Shown here one piece after another: positions 17,103 to 26,949 of a stretch of 42,221 nucleotides of DNA. The first letter of the stretch is position 1, and each line of letters starts with the position of its first letter. The position numbers and the translations under genes are program-made. Where the stretch lies: contig CAKZQF010000139.1 of assembly GCA_937139475.1 (NCBI GenBank), forward strand, positions 1 through 42,221. The letters are read 5' to 3'. The stretch is from an uncultured Gammaproteobacteria bacterium (GTDB lineage Bacteria; Pseudomonadota; Gammaproteobacteria; Enterobacterales; Psychrobiaceae). The notes beneath the pieces are model-generated. The model searched no databases. It saw only the letters and a program-made list of their open reading frames with translations, and was not told where the DNA came from.

Positions 17103-18299
17103 ATGAAATTTATCGATTCGTTAAATTGGGTACGTAAGTCCATCATGTCACAGAAACTTAGGGCAGGGCTAACGATCGCAAGCTTTGCCATTGGCATGGC
17201 GGCGGTTGTTTTACTTCACTCTATTGGTGAAAGCTTACGCCTTTATGTTTTGGCCGAATTCACCCAATTTGGATCAAATATTATCGCCTTTACCCCGGGT
17301 AAAACGGAAACATTTGGCCTCGGTGGGCTATTAAAAACTGTGAGACCGCTGACCCTTGCTGATAGCGAGTATTTAGCGCAGCAAAAACACGTTGATTTTG
17401 TGGTGCCGGTTGTTGCAGGTAATGCCAAAGTAAAAGCCTATAATCTATCCCGTTACACTGATGTGATGGGCGTTAACCATCACGCGCTTAGGGCATGGCG
17501 CTTAAGTATCGCCCAGGGTAGATTTTTACCTGACGATGCAGCTCACACACCACGTAGCTTTGCGGTACTTGGCGCCAAACTTAAACAAGCATTATTTTCA
17601 AATTCATCGGCGCTTGGTCAGCATGTCCATATTGGTAGCCAACGGTTTAAAGTGGTTGGTGTCTTGGCCACAAAGGGTCAGTTTATGGGCATTGACTTAG
17701 ATGACATGGTATATATCCCGGCTGCAAAAGCACTGCAAATGTTTAACCGTGACAGTTTGATGGAGGTCGACGTATTTTATCAATCAGGTATGAACAGCGC
17801 CGACATTGTTGCACAACTTCGCCCCCAATTAATTAAACGTCATGGCATGGAAGATTTCACCATCATTACGCAGGATGACATGTTGGCTAGCCTGGATAAA
17901 ATTCTCTTTATCATAAAAATGGCCGGTTCTGGCTTAGGGGTTATTTCGTTGCTTGTTGGTAGCGTTGGCATAGCAACCATCATGACCATTACGGTAACTC
18001 AGCGCACCGCTGAGATTGGCTTGCTTCGGGCAATGGGTTTTTCTGCTAGCCAGGTTCAGCAGCTTTTTCTAACAGAAGCAATCTGTTTGGCGATGATTAG
18101 TGGCTTGGCTGGCTATGTGGTGGTGTTTATGCTGTTGTTAGGCGCAAAACTTGCGCTTCCTGGCGTCCCTATCGGAATTAATCTTTATGTCTTGTTCGGC
18201 ACGTTAATTGTTTCTGCGCTTATTGGTTTAATTGCCGGGTTGCATCCTGCAAACCGTGCCTCCAAATTAACGCCGATTGATGCACTGAGAACTGAATAG
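17103..18299 (+). CDS. ABC transporter permease, MacB/FtsX type (second of two)
   Basis: A 398-residue paralogue of the preceding permease with the same layout: N-terminal helix, periplasmic MacB-like domain containing FAVLGAKLKQALF and FKVVGVLATKG, and three C-terminal helices with QRTAEIGLLRAMGFS. It begins 55 bp after the first permease and lacks a good ribosome binding site. It ends the exporter operon and is convergent with the nnr gene 24 bp away. The substrate is unknown; MacAB-like pumps export macrolides, peptides or lipids. Confidence 0.87.
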   Translation: MKFIDSLNWVRKSIMSQKLRAGLTIASFAIGMAAVVLLHSIGESLRLYVLAEFTQFGSNIIAFTPGKTETFGLGGLLKTVRPLTLADSEYLAQQKHVDFVVPVVAGNAKVKAYNLSRYTDVMGVNHHALRAWRLSIAQGRFLPDDAAHTPRSFAVLGAKLKQALFSNSSALGQHVHIGSQRFKVVGVLATKGQFMGIDLDDMVYIPAAKALQMFNRDSLMEVDVFYQSGMNSADIVAQLRPQLIKRHGMEDFTIITQDDMLASLDKILFIIKMAGSGLGVISLLVGSVGIATIMTITVTQRTAEIGLLRAMGFSASQVQQLFLTEAICLAMISGLAGYVVVFMLLLGAKLALPGVPIGINLYVLFGTLIVSALIGLIAGLHPANRASKLTPIDALRTE

Positions 18300-18323
18300 C
18301 CTGGGATTATAGCACCGGCAAGA

Positions 18324-19736
18324 CTATAGCTTTTTAACTTCTTCAATTATATCCATCGGACTTAGCGCATAGTTATTATAAGCAACGCCACTTGCTGCAA
18401 GTGCGTGCGCAAGACTGGCGTTTATCGCTGCGCCCAGCGGGAGTTCCCCTTGGGCCAGCAGCGATGTGATCAGGCCGCTTAGTACGTCGCCGCTACCACC
18501 TTTACTTAGCCTATTGGTGCCCAAAGGATTGATATAAATCTGCTTGTCTCTCGCTATTAGGGTATTTGCCCCCTTGAGCAGCAAGACAATGCTAGGGTAC
18601 TTTGTACAAAACTTTCTAACATAGTGGAACCGGTTTGCTTGTAACTCAGTGGTACTAACTTGCGCGAGTTTACATAGCTTTAGTAGTGCACAAAACTCTT
18701 TGGGGTGCGGGGTCAATACAAGGTTGTCTTGTTTTAGCGTGGTTATGATCAAGTCTTGATAGAATAGATCCGCATCAATGACCTTGCTGGTGGCACTGTC
18801 TAATATTAATTTTATTCCTTGACGCCATTGCGGATCTTTTTTATCGCCTAGCCCCATACCAATAGCGACTGCACTGGCGGTGTTTGGTATAGCGATAGCG
18901 TTCATCAAATGCGGTGGCGTAGCAAGCTGTTGCTCTGAAACTGTAGTCACCAATCCTGCGCCAAAGGCGAATGCTGCTTCAGCTGCCAGTAATCCGGCGC
19001 CGTGTTTTTCACCGATAATAATACTGACATGGCCATAAGTTCCTTTGTGTGTATTATGTCCCATCCTTGTGGGCAGCTTAAGATCAGCAGCCTCTAGCAG
19101 GTAACTATCGGTTTTTCCATGATAAAGACTTGAGTCTATCCCTAAATCACATATTGAAATTTGGCCAATATGATCCTTTGCCAACTCACTAAAAAGCGCT
19201 GATTTTAAAGCACCCATGGTTAGCGTGATGTCAGCTTTAAAGGCGATTGTGGTGATCTGGCCATCAATACTGATTCCAGAGGGGATGTCACAGGCAATTT
19301 TATAGCCACTTAACGCGTTGAGTTGTTGAATAAGTAATTGGCTGTCAGGGCGTAACTCTCTGGTTAAGCCAGTGCCGAATAGACAGTCTACTACGATGTC
19401 TGGATCGGTCGGTAGGCCGTCAAGTGATTGCGTCATCGTGACATTGGCAAGTTGCGCACGTTGATGTTGTATAATCGCCATGGCTGACTGGGTGCCGTAA
19501 GGCAGGCATAATGTGACGTTATATGCTCCGGTTAACTGCCTGGCAAGCGCTATTCCATCGGCTCCATTGTTTCCTGCGCCGCTGACAATGGTAATATTGG
19601 CCGGCGCTGAAAATTTACTGCGAATAAATTGATTGATGGCGTTTGCCGCATGTTCCATCAAGATGTCTTCGCTTAGATTAAGCTGCTCATAACAACGTTT
19701 ATCTAGTGAATTGACTTCATCAAACACTTTCTTCAT
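18324..19736 (-). CDS. nnr: Bifunctional NAD(P)H-hydrate epimerase/dehydratase
   Basis: A 470-residue repair enzyme. The N-terminal YjeF_N half (about residues 1-215) epimerises damaged NAD(P)HX, and the C-terminal kinase-like half (about 225-470) dehydrates it back to NAD(P)H. Motifs are SGAGNNGADG and VDCLFGTGL in the first half, and HKGTYGHV, LTPHPKEF, KGANT and LSKGGSGDVLSG in the second. The N-terminus (MKKVFDEVNSLDKRCYEQ) and the compact length differ from E. coli YjeF (about 515 residues) and recall epsilonproteobacterial versions, so it may be an acquired allele. It is convergent with the exporter operon and follows metG across a terminator. Confidence 0.88.
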   Translation of the reverse strand: MKKVFDEVNSLDKRCYEQLNLSEDILMEHAANAINQFIRSKFSAPANITIVSGAGNNGADGIALARQLTGAYNVTLCLPYGTQSAMAIIQHQRAQLANVTMTQSLDGLPTDPDIVVDCLFGTGLTRELRPDSQLLIQQLNALSGYKIACDIPSGISIDGQITTIAFKADITLTMGALKSALFSELAKDHIGQISICDLGIDSSLYHGKTDSYLLEAADLKLPTRMGHNTHKGTYGHVSIIIGEKHGAGLLAAEAAFAFGAGLVTTVSEQQLATPPHLMNAIAIPNTASAVAIGMGLGDKKDPQWRQGIKLILDSATSKVIDADLFYQDLIITTLKQDNLVLTPHPKEFCALLKLCKLAQVSTTELQANRFHYVRKFCTKYPSIVLLLKGANTLIARDKQIYINPLGTNRLSKGGSGDVLSGLITSLLAQGELPLGAAINASLAHALAASGVAYNNYALSPMDIIEEVKKL

Positions 19737-19818
19737 GTATCAGCACTCTATTTTCAATAGGTAGAATATTAATTTAGCGTGTTTACAGCACAAGTGGAAC
19801 AGAGCAAATATGTTTTGC

Positions 19819-19848
19819 AAAAAAAAAGCGAGCTGTAAGGCTCGCTTT
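19819..19848 (-). terminator. Intrinsic terminator of metG
   Basis: On the minus strand GCGAGC (19840-19845) and GCTCGC (19828-19833) form a hairpin followed by a run of about nine T. It lies 21 bp beyond the metG stop. Confidence 0.9.
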
Positions 19849-19869
19849 GTTTAGCAGAATATAGGAGAG

Positions 19870-21912
19870 TTACTTAACTCGCATACCTGGTTGGGCACCT
19901 TCTTCTGGGTTTAGGATCCAAAGTTCTTCACCGCCAGGGCCAGCAGCTAAGACCATCCCTTCAGACATACCGAAGCGCATCTTACGTGGTGCTAAGTTGG
20001 CTACCATGACTGTTAATTTACCTTCTAATTGCTCTGGCTGATACGCAGACTTTATGCCGGCAAAGACCTGACGTGTTTCGCCGCCCAGGTCCAGCTCTAA
20101 ACGTAGCAATTTATCAGCGCCTTTGACGTGTTCTGCCTTGGCGATTTTTGCAACCCGCAAGTCAATCTTAGCAAAGTCATCGAAACTGATTTCATCTGCA
20201 ATTGGATCTTTAGCAAGGGGTGAATTGGCATCCAGTACCGGAGCAGCGGGCTGCAGGTTTTCTTTGGATTCTTCAACCATTGCTTCCACATGTTTCATAT
20301 CGACGCGCTGCATCATCGCTTTAAACTTATTGATCTTATGATCTTGTAGATTGATCGATATGCTATCCCAGGTCAACTCGATATTTAAGAACGCTTCAAC
20401 TTGCGCCGCCAGTGAAGGCACTATCGGTTTTAAATAAGTCGTCAATATACGGAATAAGTTGATACCCACGCTGCAAACTTGCTGCACTTCTTCACTCTTG
20501 GCAGGGTCTTTAACTAATTGCCACGGTTCTTTGTCAGCTATGTATTGGTTTGCCTTATCTGCCAGGGCCATAATGAGTCGTACTGCCTTCGCAAAGTCTC
20601 GCGCCTCATACAGTGCGGCAATTTCTTCCTGTGCATCAGTAAACTCTTTTACTAATGCTTCTTCACTATTTACTGTGGCGAGTGTGCCATCAAACTTCTT
20701 AGTGATGAAACCGGCACAGCGACTAGCAATGTTGATTACTTTACCCACTAGGTCAGAATTTACACGCTGTGCGAAATCCTCTAGGTTCAAATCAAGATCG
20801 TCAATTTTACTCGTTAGCTTTGCACCATAGTAGTAGCGTAGATATTCAGGATTTAGATGCTCCAAGTATGTACGGGCCTTGATAAATGTGCCTTTAGATT
20901 TTGACATCTTAGCGCCATTTACCGTAACAAAACCGTGAGCATAAACGCTTGTCGGTTTGCGGATGTCTGCGCCTTCTAGCATCGCTGGCCAAAACAACGA
21001 GTGGAAATAGATGATGTCCTTACCGATGAAGTGATATAGCTCGGCGCTAGAATCTTTTGACCAAAAGGCATCAAAGTCAATGTCCGGGTTTTTGTCACAA
21101 AGGTTTTTGAAGCTACCAATGTAGCCTATAGGCGCATCAAGCCAAACGTAGAAAAACTTGTCAGTAGTACCTGGAATGTTAAATCCGAAGTAGGGCGCAT
21201 CGCGGCTAATATCCCAGTTTTGCAAACCGTCTGTAAACCATTCAGCTAATTTGTTGGCCATTTCATCTTGCAACGAACCACTACGCGTCCATTCTTTAAG
21301 CATTGCCTCGAATTTTGGCAATTCAAAGAAGTAATGCTCTGATTCTTTAAGTACCGGAGTAGCACCAGAGACCACAGACCGTGGATTCTTAAGCTCAACC
21401 GGCGTATAGGTAGCGCCACAGCTATCACAGTTATCGCCGTTCTGGTCTTCACTGCCACAACTAGGACAATCACCTTTAACAAACCTGTCTGGCAGAAACA
21501 TTTGTTTCTCTGGATCGAATAACTGCTCAATTACTTTTGTGGAGATAAAACCGTTATCGTTAAGGCGGTTGTATATAAGCTCTGCAAAATGGCGGTTTTC
21601 ATCGCTGTGGGTAGAATGAAAGTTGTCAAAAGCCACGCCAAAGTCTTTAAAGTCTTGTTGGTGTTCCGCGTTTACCTGGTCGATCATCTCTTCAGGGGTT
21701 ATACCCAACTGCTGCGCTTTGAGCATGATTGGCGTGCCGTGTGCGTCGTCGGCACAGACGTAATGACATTCATGACCACGCATTTTTTGAAAGCGCACCC
21801 AAATATCAGTTTGGATATATTCAAGCATATGCCCCAGGTGAATTGGGCCGTTGGCATAAGGTAGTGCACTGGTCACTAGAATTTGTCGTGTTGAATTAGA
21901 ATTAGCTGTCAC
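19870..21912 (-). CDS. metG: Methionyl-tRNA synthetase
   Basis: A 680-residue class I aminoacyl-tRNA synthetase charging tRNA-Met in the cytosol. The HIGH motif is HLGH (H25-H28, in PIHLGHM) and the KMSKS loop is KMSKSKG near residue 335. The zinc-binding insertion has four cysteines (CPSCG ... CDSCG, about residues 145-161). The C-terminal 110 or so residues form the tRNA-binding dimerisation domain ([14 protein letters not shown] ... [10 protein letters not shown]). The length is normal. It is divergent from apbC with a 228-bp shared upstream region, and this neighbourhood is common in Alteromonadales. Confidence 0.97.
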   Translation of the reverse strand: MTANSNSTRQILVTSALPYANGPIHLGHMLEYIQTDIWVRFQKMRGHECHYVCADDAHGTPIMLKAQQLGITPEEMIDQVNAEHQQDFKDFGVAFDNFHSTHSDENRHFAELIYNRLNDNGFISTKVIEQLFDPEKQMFLPDRFVKGDCPSCGSEDQNGDNCDSCGATYTPVELKNPRSVVSGATPVLKESEHYFFELPKFEAMLKEWTRSGSLQDEMANKLAEWFTDGLQNWDISRDAPYFGFNIPGTTDKFFYVWLDAPIGYIGSFKNLCDKNPDIDFDAFWSKDSSAELYHFIGKDIIYFHSLFWPAMLEGADIRKPTSVYAHGFVTVNGAKMSKSKGTFIKARTYLEHLNPEYLRYYYGAKLTSKIDDLDLNLEDFAQRVNSDLVGKVINIASRCAGFITKKFDGTLATVNSEEALVKEFTDAQEEIAALYEARDFAKAVRLIMALADKANQYIADKEPWQLVKDPAKSEEVQQVCSVGINLFRILTTYLKPIVPSLAAQVEAFLNIELTWDSISINLQDHKINKFKAMMQRVDMKHVEAMVEESKENLQPAAPVLDANSPLAKDPIADEISFDDFAKIDLRVAKIAKAEHVKGADKLLRLELDLGGETRQVFAGIKSAYQPEQLEGKLTVMVANLAPRKMRFGMSEGMVLAAGPGGEELWILNPEEGAQPGMRVK

Positions 21913-21971
21913 GTGTTCAATCGCCTATTGTTGCTGCTTTGTCTTATTTGTTTGATTTACCAACCAATAGT

Positions 21972-21986
21972 ACGTTTATTAAACGT
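21972..21986. promoter_or_regulatory. Palindrome in the metG/apbC intergenic region
   Basis: ACGTTTA-T-TAAACGT is a perfect 7-bp inverted repeat, 60 bp upstream of metG. It could be an operator for the divergent metG or apbC promoter. The binding protein is unknown. Confidence 0.3.
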
Positions 21987-22076
21987 TTTGGGCTGGCAAA
22001 CAAATAATGCCGTATAAAATGGCGCCTATCTTAACCCACCTACCATTTTAATTCATCTTGAATTAGTTATTTGTTA

Positions 22077-22105
22077 TCGAAAATACGAGGTAACTTCGGT
22101 ACAAT
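22077..22105 (+). promoter_or_regulatory. Probable promoter of the apbC-udk-dcd-pabC-mltG-tmk operon
   Basis: TCGAAA (22077-22082) and TACAAT (22100-22105) are separated by 17 bp, with the start expected about 30 nt before the apbC ATG. The -10 box is good and the -35 box moderate. Confidence 0.45.
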
Positions 22106-22140
22106 AGCGGCAATTTAAATGAACTTTTTCCTGGAGCCCT

Positions 22141-23226
22141 ATGGGGATCTTCTCATCGAGTAGCGAATGTGTCGCAGCTCTGGTCAAATCGACCCTGCAA
22201 TCGGCAAGTTTTTTGAGCTTAAATACGCCTTATTTATCGGTTATGGATGTTAAAAGCGCAACCACTAAATCTAAGCGGCTAACCATTGAAATGGTTAGTA
22301 ACATCCCATGCTTGCATAATCAAACAGTCATCGAGGCGCAATTACTCGACTTGCTAAAAGATGTGCTCAATATCGAAGCGGTAAAGTTATCACTTGCCTT
22401 TGACGCCAAGCGAATTAATCGCAGTGAAACCGTCCCTTCTATCAAACAAATTGTATTGGTAGCCTCTGGTAAGGGCGGTGTCGGCAAATCCACCACAGCC
22501 GCGAATCTAGCACTGGCGCTAGCCCATGGTGGCGCTAATGTTGGTTTGCTTGATGCTGATATCTATGGCCCATCTGTACCTAGTATGTTCGGGGCGGCGC
22601 AGGAAAAGGCACTGTCACAAGATGGAAAGCTGTTGGCGCCACTTGTGCGCCATGGCATACAAACCATGTCCATTGGTTATTTAGTATCAAAGGAAGAGGC
22701 CACTGTGTGGCGAGGGCCAATGGCTTCTCGCGCGCTCGGGCAATTATTAAACGAGACTAATTGGGGGGCGCTGGACTATCTTGTTGTTGATATGCCGCCA
22801 GGTACCGGAGATATTCAGTTAACCATGTCGGGCCAGGTTCCTGTTTCCGGCGCCGTTGTAGTGACTACCCCGCAAAATCTCGCGTTAAACGACGCGCAGA
22901 AGGGGATTAGCATGTTTAACAAGGTTGATGTGCCGGTATTGGGTGTGATTGAAAACATGAGTTATCACCAATGCAGTGCATGCGGTCATCACGACCCTGT
23001 TTTTGGCAGCGATGGCGGCGACGCATTAGCTGGGGATAATGATGTCCCACTCCTTGGCAAATTACCCCTGGTTGCGCAGATAGCAATGGATATCGAAGCT
23101 GGCGTGCCTACCATGCTTAAGCCAAATTCAGACTTGAGCGCTCCCTATCTCGATATCGCTCAAGCATTGACGATCAAATTAAATCAAACCAATTTAACCA
23201 TCACCACGATGGCCACCGGAGAATAA
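22141..23226 (+). CDS. apbC: Mrp/ApbC-type iron-sulfur carrier ATPase
   Basis: A 361-residue cytosolic P-loop ATPase that carries and delivers iron-sulfur clusters. An N-terminal MIP18-like region (about residues 45-90) precedes the deviant Walker [11 protein letters not shown] (109-118). The domain continues with [19 protein letters not shown] and the conserved Cys pair CSAC in [10 protein letters not shown], which binds the cluster. TGGAG precedes the ATG at 22141. The first 40 residues are poorly conserved, so an ATG within them could also be the start. It heads the operon, with udk starting 2 bp after its stop, and is divergent from metG, a usual arrangement. Confidence 0.93.
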   Translation: MGIFSSSSECVAALVKSTLQSASFLSLNTPYLSVMDVKSATTKSKRLTIEMVSNIPCLHNQTVIEAQLLDLLKDVLNIEAVKLSLAFDAKRINRSETVPSIKQIVLVASGKGGVGKSTTAANLALALAHGGANVGLLDADIYGPSVPSMFGAAQEKALSQDGKLLAPLVRHGIQTMSIGYLVSKEEATVWRGPMASRALGQLLNETNWGALDYLVVDMPPGTGDIQLTMSGQVPVSGAVVVTTPQNLALNDAQKGISMFNKVDVPVLGVIENMSYHQCSACGHHDPVFGSDGGDALAGDNDVPLLGKLPLVAQIAMDIEAGVPTMLKPNSDLSAPYLDIAQALTIKLNQTNLTITTMATGE

Positions 23227-23227
23227 A

Positions 23228-23860
23228 ATGAAAGACTGTATCTTCATTGCCATTGTAGGAGCTTCAGCGTCGGGCAAAAGCCTGCTGGCGCAAACGATTG
23301 TCAAAGAACTGATCGATGAGGTGGGTAGCAATCGAATTGGAGTAATCAACGAAGATTATTACTATCGCGACCAAAGTGAATTATCGATGGAGGAGCGGAT
23401 TAAGACTAACTACGACCACCCGAGTTCACTAGAATATGATTTACTTATAGAGCACCTTAATACCTTACAAAATGGTGGTAGTGTTGAGTTACCTCAATAT
23501 TGTTATGCAACGCATACCCGAACAAATGAAACGTTAAGTATGTCCAGCAAACGGGTTATTGTCCTTGAGGGCATACTCTTATTAGCCAATCCTAAATTGC
23601 GAGAACTGTTTCATGCCTCGATATACATGGATGCACCGTTAGATATTTGTCTGACCCGTCGTTTAGTACGTGATGTACAAGAACGTGGCCGCACCATGGA
23701 TTCAGTTTTAACCCAGTATGATCAAACAGTACGGCCAATGTTTCTCCAGTTTATAGAACCTTCTAAACAATATGCCGATATCATTGTACCGGGCGGTGGT
23801 AAAAACCGCATTGCAATTGAAATGCTTAAGTCAGAAATCAACCGCTTGCTACATCGATAA
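23228..23860 (+). CDS. udk: Uridine kinase
   Basis: A 210-residue kinase that phosphorylates uridine and cytidine in pyrimidine salvage. The Walker A motif is GASASGKS (residues 10-17). Further family marks are [21 protein letters not shown], the nucleoside-binding YATHTR, LEGILLL and [13 protein letters not shown] in the lid. The length is that of E. coli Udk. It starts one base after the apbC stop and is followed 15 bp later by dcd, so the operon groups pyrimidine genes. Confidence 0.95.
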   Translation: MKDCIFIAIVGASASGKSLLAQTIVKELIDEVGSNRIGVINEDYYYRDQSELSMEERIKTNYDHPSSLEYDLLIEHLNTLQNGGSVELPQYCYATHTRTNETLSMSSKRVIVLEGILLLANPKLRELFHASIYMDAPLDICLTRRLVRDVQERGRTMDSVLTQYDQTVRPMFLQFIEPSKQYADIIVPGGGKNRIAIEMLKSEINRLLHR

Positions 23861-23875
23861 AAAGGAAACAGTATT

Positions 23876-24460
23876 ATGCGTTTAAGCGACGTAGAAATTA
23901 AGAATTATTTAGCGCAACAAAAGATTGTGATTAGCCCGCAGCCAGATACCGAAAGTATCAGCGGCGTGACAGTTGATGTAAGATTAGGCAACAAGTTTCG
24001 GGTTTTTGAAGGGCATAATGCACCTTTCATCGATATATCAGGGGCTAAAGAAGATGTACAAAAAGCGCTAGATAGTGTGATGAGTGATGAAATTGTCTTA
24101 GAGGGGGATCAACCCTTCATTCTCCATCCAGGTGAACTCGCCTTAGCAATGACATTAGAGTCGGTAACTTTGCCAGCGGATATCGTCGGTTGGCTTGATG
24201 GCCGTTCTTCACTAGCAAGGCTTGGCTTAATGGTACATGTTACGGCGCATCGTATCGATCCAGGCTGGTGTGGAAATATTGTATTAGAGTTTATCAACGC
24301 CGGTAAATTACCACTGGCATTGCGTGCGGGAATGCAGATTGGGGCACTTAATTTTGAAATGCTTTCCAGTCCTGCGCAAAACCCATATAACAAGCGTGCG
24401 AATGCAAAATATAAAGATCAAAGCGGCGCTGTGGCCTCGCGTATTGGGCAAGACAAATAA
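23876..24460 (+). CDS. dcd: dCTP deaminase
   Basis: A 194-residue enzyme that deaminates dCTP to dUTP, feeding dTTP synthesis. Family marks are [20 protein letters not shown], the catalytic and binding segment [10 protein letters not shown], and [15 protein letters not shown], followed by the C-terminal nucleotide-closing tail. The length equals that of E. coli Dcd. AAAGGAAAC precedes the ATG. The stop overlaps the pabC start in TAATG. Together with udk and tmk it places dTTP supply in this operon. Confidence 0.96.
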   Translation: MRLSDVEIKNYLAQQKIVISPQPDTESISGVTVDVRLGNKFRVFEGHNAPFIDISGAKEDVQKALDSVMSDEIVLEGDQPFILHPGELALAMTLESVTLPADIVGWLDGRSSLARLGLMVHVTAHRIDPGWCGNIVLEFINAGKLPLALRAGMQIGALNFEMLSSPAQNPYNKRANAKYKDQSGAVASRIGQDK

Positions 24461-25287
24461 TGGTTTACGGCACTTGGGTTAATGGCGAACCGTGCGATAC
24501 GATCAGCGCAGCAGACCGGGGCTTGAGCTATGGGGATGGTTTGTTTACCACCATCCTGGTCGCTAAGGGGCATTGTTGTTTAATCGATAAGCACTTGAAA
24601 CGATTGCAAGATGGGATTAAATTACTTGGCATCGCGCAAATAGATTTTGCGCTATTGATCGAACAGCTGACCGCGCGAGCTAGGGCATTGGACAATGGGG
24701 TAATTAAAGTCGTTGTCACCCGCGGTGAGGGACAACGCGGGTACTCGAGCAAAGGGTGTGTGAGTCCGACTGTGATCATGACTGCTTCCGCATTACCCAA
24801 ACATTACCAGCAGTTGCGCCAGGCAGGTATTAGTGTCGGGGTGAGTACCATACCATTAGGACTTAATCCAGTCACTGCGGGCCTCAAGCACTTAAACCGT
24901 TTGGAGCAGGTATTAGTACGTCAACAAATTGACCAAGAGGGCTGGGACGATGCGATCGTACTGGATTGCCAAGGGTTTATCGTCGAGAGCAACCTAGCTA
25001 ATATCTTCTGGGTCAAGGAAAAGCAATTATATACCCCAAGCCTGGAACTTGCGGGTGTTGCTGGGGTGATGCGTGATTTTGTGATTGAAAAGGCCAAGGG
25101 ATTAGGCATTGCGGTGAATATTGACCGATACCGACTCGGTAGCATCACCGATGCTGACGAAATATTTATCACTAATAGCCTGATGCAGCTGGTGCCAGTT
25201 GTTAAGATCGAAGAGCGCAACTACGAGCTTGGGCAACTTAGCAACAAGCTAGCACAAGCCGTTGTGGTAGAGGAAGCAAGTGATTAA
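24460..25287 (+). CDS. pabC: Aminodeoxychorismate lyase
   Basis: A 275-residue class IV PLP enzyme that converts 4-amino-4-deoxychorismate to p-aminobenzoate and pyruvate for folate synthesis. The PLP lysine is K143 in AGLKHLNRLEQVL, where E. coli PabC has it. VTRGEGQRGY and SNLANIFWV (phosphate- and cofactor-binding regions) are also present. It overlaps dcd by one base and mltG by 8 bp. The pabC-mltG-tmk-holB order is standard in gammaproteobacteria. Confidence 0.93.
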   Translation: MVYGTWVNGEPCDTISAADRGLSYGDGLFTTILVAKGHCCLIDKHLKRLQDGIKLLGIAQIDFALLIEQLTARARALDNGVIKVVVTRGEGQRGYSSKGCVSPTVIMTASALPKHYQQLRQAGISVGVSTIPLGLNPVTAGLKHLNRLEQVLVRQQIDQEGWDDAIVLDCQGFIVESNLANIFWVKEKQLYTPSLELAGVAGVMRDFVIEKAKGLGIAVNIDRYRLGSITDADEIFITNSLMQLVPVVKIEERNYELGQLSNKLAQAVVVEEASD

Positions 25288-26356
25288 TAGTAAAGAAACA
25301 CCCAGGGTTAAAGGAATAAACCTGCACCAAGCCGGCTATGTCAAGTTGGTCTTGGCTGTGTTATTCGTCCTCATAGGGCTCATAGCTGGTGGCGTGCTGT
25401 ATGGTAAATATTGGCTAACTGAGTTTTCCCAGACCAAACAAAGTACTATCACACCACAACTATTTAGTGTTGTTAAGGGCGATAACAGCCGTAAAGTGTT
25501 GAATCGACTTGTTGAAAACGGTCTAGTAGAGAAGCCACTGGCGTATCGCGTATTACTTATTCAAAAACCACAGCTTGCTCAGGTAAAGATTGGCCGTTAT
25601 CGTTTAACTGCTGGTATGACTCCGGTGGAGTTATTTGACCTACTAAGTAGCGGCATCGAAGCACAATTTTCAATTACGCTTGTCGAGGGGACGACGTTTA
25701 GCCAATGGCTTGAGACGTTCGCCAAAAGCGAGCATGTGGTCATCGATCCAGAGCAAAATTTCGATCAATTTGCTAGCGCTCAAGTTAGCTTCGACCAAAA
25801 GTATCCTAATGCAGCACTTGAAGGAATGTTTTATCCAGACACCTACCATTTTTCTGACCAAAGTAATATCAACGCTATCTTGACCAGAGCGAATGAGCGG
25901 TTAAAGGAAGTGCTTGCAGAACAATGGGCGAAAAGGCAGAAAAACTTGCCGATAAAGACGCCTTATGAGGCGTTGATCTTGGCCTCTATTATTGAAAAAG
26001 AAACTGCGGTTGCCAGTGAACGGGAAACTATTGCATCAGTCTTTGTGAATCGCCTGCGCAAGGGCATGAGACTGCAAACTGACCCGACAGTTATCTATGG
26101 TGCCGGTGCCTCCTACGCGGGCGACATAACTCGTGCCCACCTGCGAGAATTAAATCCCTATAATACTTATAAGATAAACGGGTTGCCGCCAAGTCCAATA
26201 TCGATGGTCAGTGAAGACGCCATTATTGCAGCGCTGAATCCGAGTGAAAGCGACTATTATTACTTTGTGGCTGCCGGGGATGGTGGGCATTATTTTTCAA
26301 AAACGCTCAGTGAACATAATAAGGCGCTACGCCGTTATTTGTCATTAACGAAATAA
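25280..26356 (+). CDS. mltG: Endolytic murein transglycosylase (YceG family)
   Basis: A 358-residue inner-membrane protein that cuts nascent peptidoglycan strands and so terminates their growth. A cytoplasmic stretch is followed by one transmembrane helix (about residues 20-44), a LysM-like region (LFSVVKGDNSRKVLNRL) and the catalytic domain with the key glutamate in ASIIEKETAV. RLQTDPTVIYG and PYNTYKINGLPPSPI follow. It overlaps pabC by 8 bp and is followed 24 bp later by tmk. It is intact and normal in length. Confidence 0.94.
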   Translation: MINSKETPRVKGINLHQAGYVKLVLAVLFVLIGLIAGGVLYGKYWLTEFSQTKQSTITPQLFSVVKGDNSRKVLNRLVENGLVEKPLAYRVLLIQKPQLAQVKIGRYRLTAGMTPVELFDLLSSGIEAQFSITLVEGTTFSQWLETFAKSEHVVIDPEQNFDQFASAQVSFDQKYPNAALEGMFYPDTYHFSDQSNINAILTRANERLKEVLAEQWAKRQKNLPIKTPYEALILASIIEKETAVASERETIASVFVNRLRKGMRLQTDPTVIYGAGASYAGDITRAHLRELNPYNTYKINGLPPSPISMVSEDAIIAALNPSESDYYYFVAAGDGGHYFSKTLSEHNKALRRYLSLTK

Positions 26357-26380
26357 AAATTAAAACGAGAAGCATAAATC

Positions 26381-26689
26381 ATGGCAAATTTTATTGTTAT
26401 TGAAGGCCTAGAAGGTGCCGGTAAGTCGACAGCGATAGCTGGTGTACACGCTATATTGGAAAAGCATGGGATAGCAGATGTAGTTTCAACGCGCGAGCCA
26501 GGAGGGACCCCACTAGCTGAAGCAATGCGTAAATTAGTGAAAGAGCCCCACCCAACAGAAGAGCTGACAGAGCAAAGTGAACTTTTATTAATGTATGCGG
26601 CGCGCAGCCAGTTAGTTGAGCGGGTGATTAAGCCTGCGCTGGCCAAGGGGCAATGGGTGGTCGGTGATCGTCACGATGATGCATTATAA
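26381..26689 (+). pseudogene. tmk: Thymidylate kinase, N-terminal half interrupted by an insertion
   Basis: Thymidylate kinase phosphorylates dTMP to dTDP and is normally essential. Residues 1-99 are a good match: P-loop GLEGAGKST (9-17), [11 protein letters not shown] and VVGDRHD, the last holding the catalytic DR(H) motif. After GDRHD (ending 26677) the expected LSSQAYQGGGR continuation is absent. The frame reads three foreign codons and stops, giving 102 residues instead of about 210. The lid and C-terminal half are missing and holB does not follow. AT-rich accessory DNA begins at this point, so an element has inserted here. The remaining half should lie beyond the window. This fragment cannot be a working kinase. 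Confidence 0.88.
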
Positions 26690-26702
26690 TCCGTTTTTTT
26701 TT

Positions 26703-26888
26703 ATGTAAACTGAGTGAGTGAGTGACTGAAGTTCATAAAGTCTTTTTTATTAAGCATTATTCTATATTCTAATAGTTCGCTTCAGATAAATGTAAACTAC
26801 CCAAGTATTCTCTTCCTACCATAACTTTTGATATAAATGTAAACCAATAAAATCACAATTTTTATAATTACATTCAAAATATGTAAAC
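26703..26888 (+). repeat. Four direct ATGTAAAC repeats at the element end
   Basis: Exact copies lie at 26703-26710, 26790-26797, 26837-26844 and 26881-26888, all in the same direction, in a noncoding AT-rich stretch. The last three share a longer context, roughly (A)TAAATGTAAAC or ATATGTAAAC with TTC or TTTTG a few bases upstream. Spacings are 87, 47 and 44 bp. The arrangement resembles repeated transposase-binding sites at the ends of Tn7-like transposons, but could also be operators or iterons. A short TGAG tandem (26711-26722) follows the first copy. Confidence 0.6.
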
Positions 26889-26949
26889 AAAGTACTAACC
26901 AGAATTAAAACATGATTTTACAGTTTTGGCTTTTTTACCCTTTTATAAA

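Noticed and set aside
26711..26730. TGAG tandem as a microsatellite or phase-variation switch
   Set aside because: There are only three exact units, in noncoding DNA, with no gene or promoter that it could switch.
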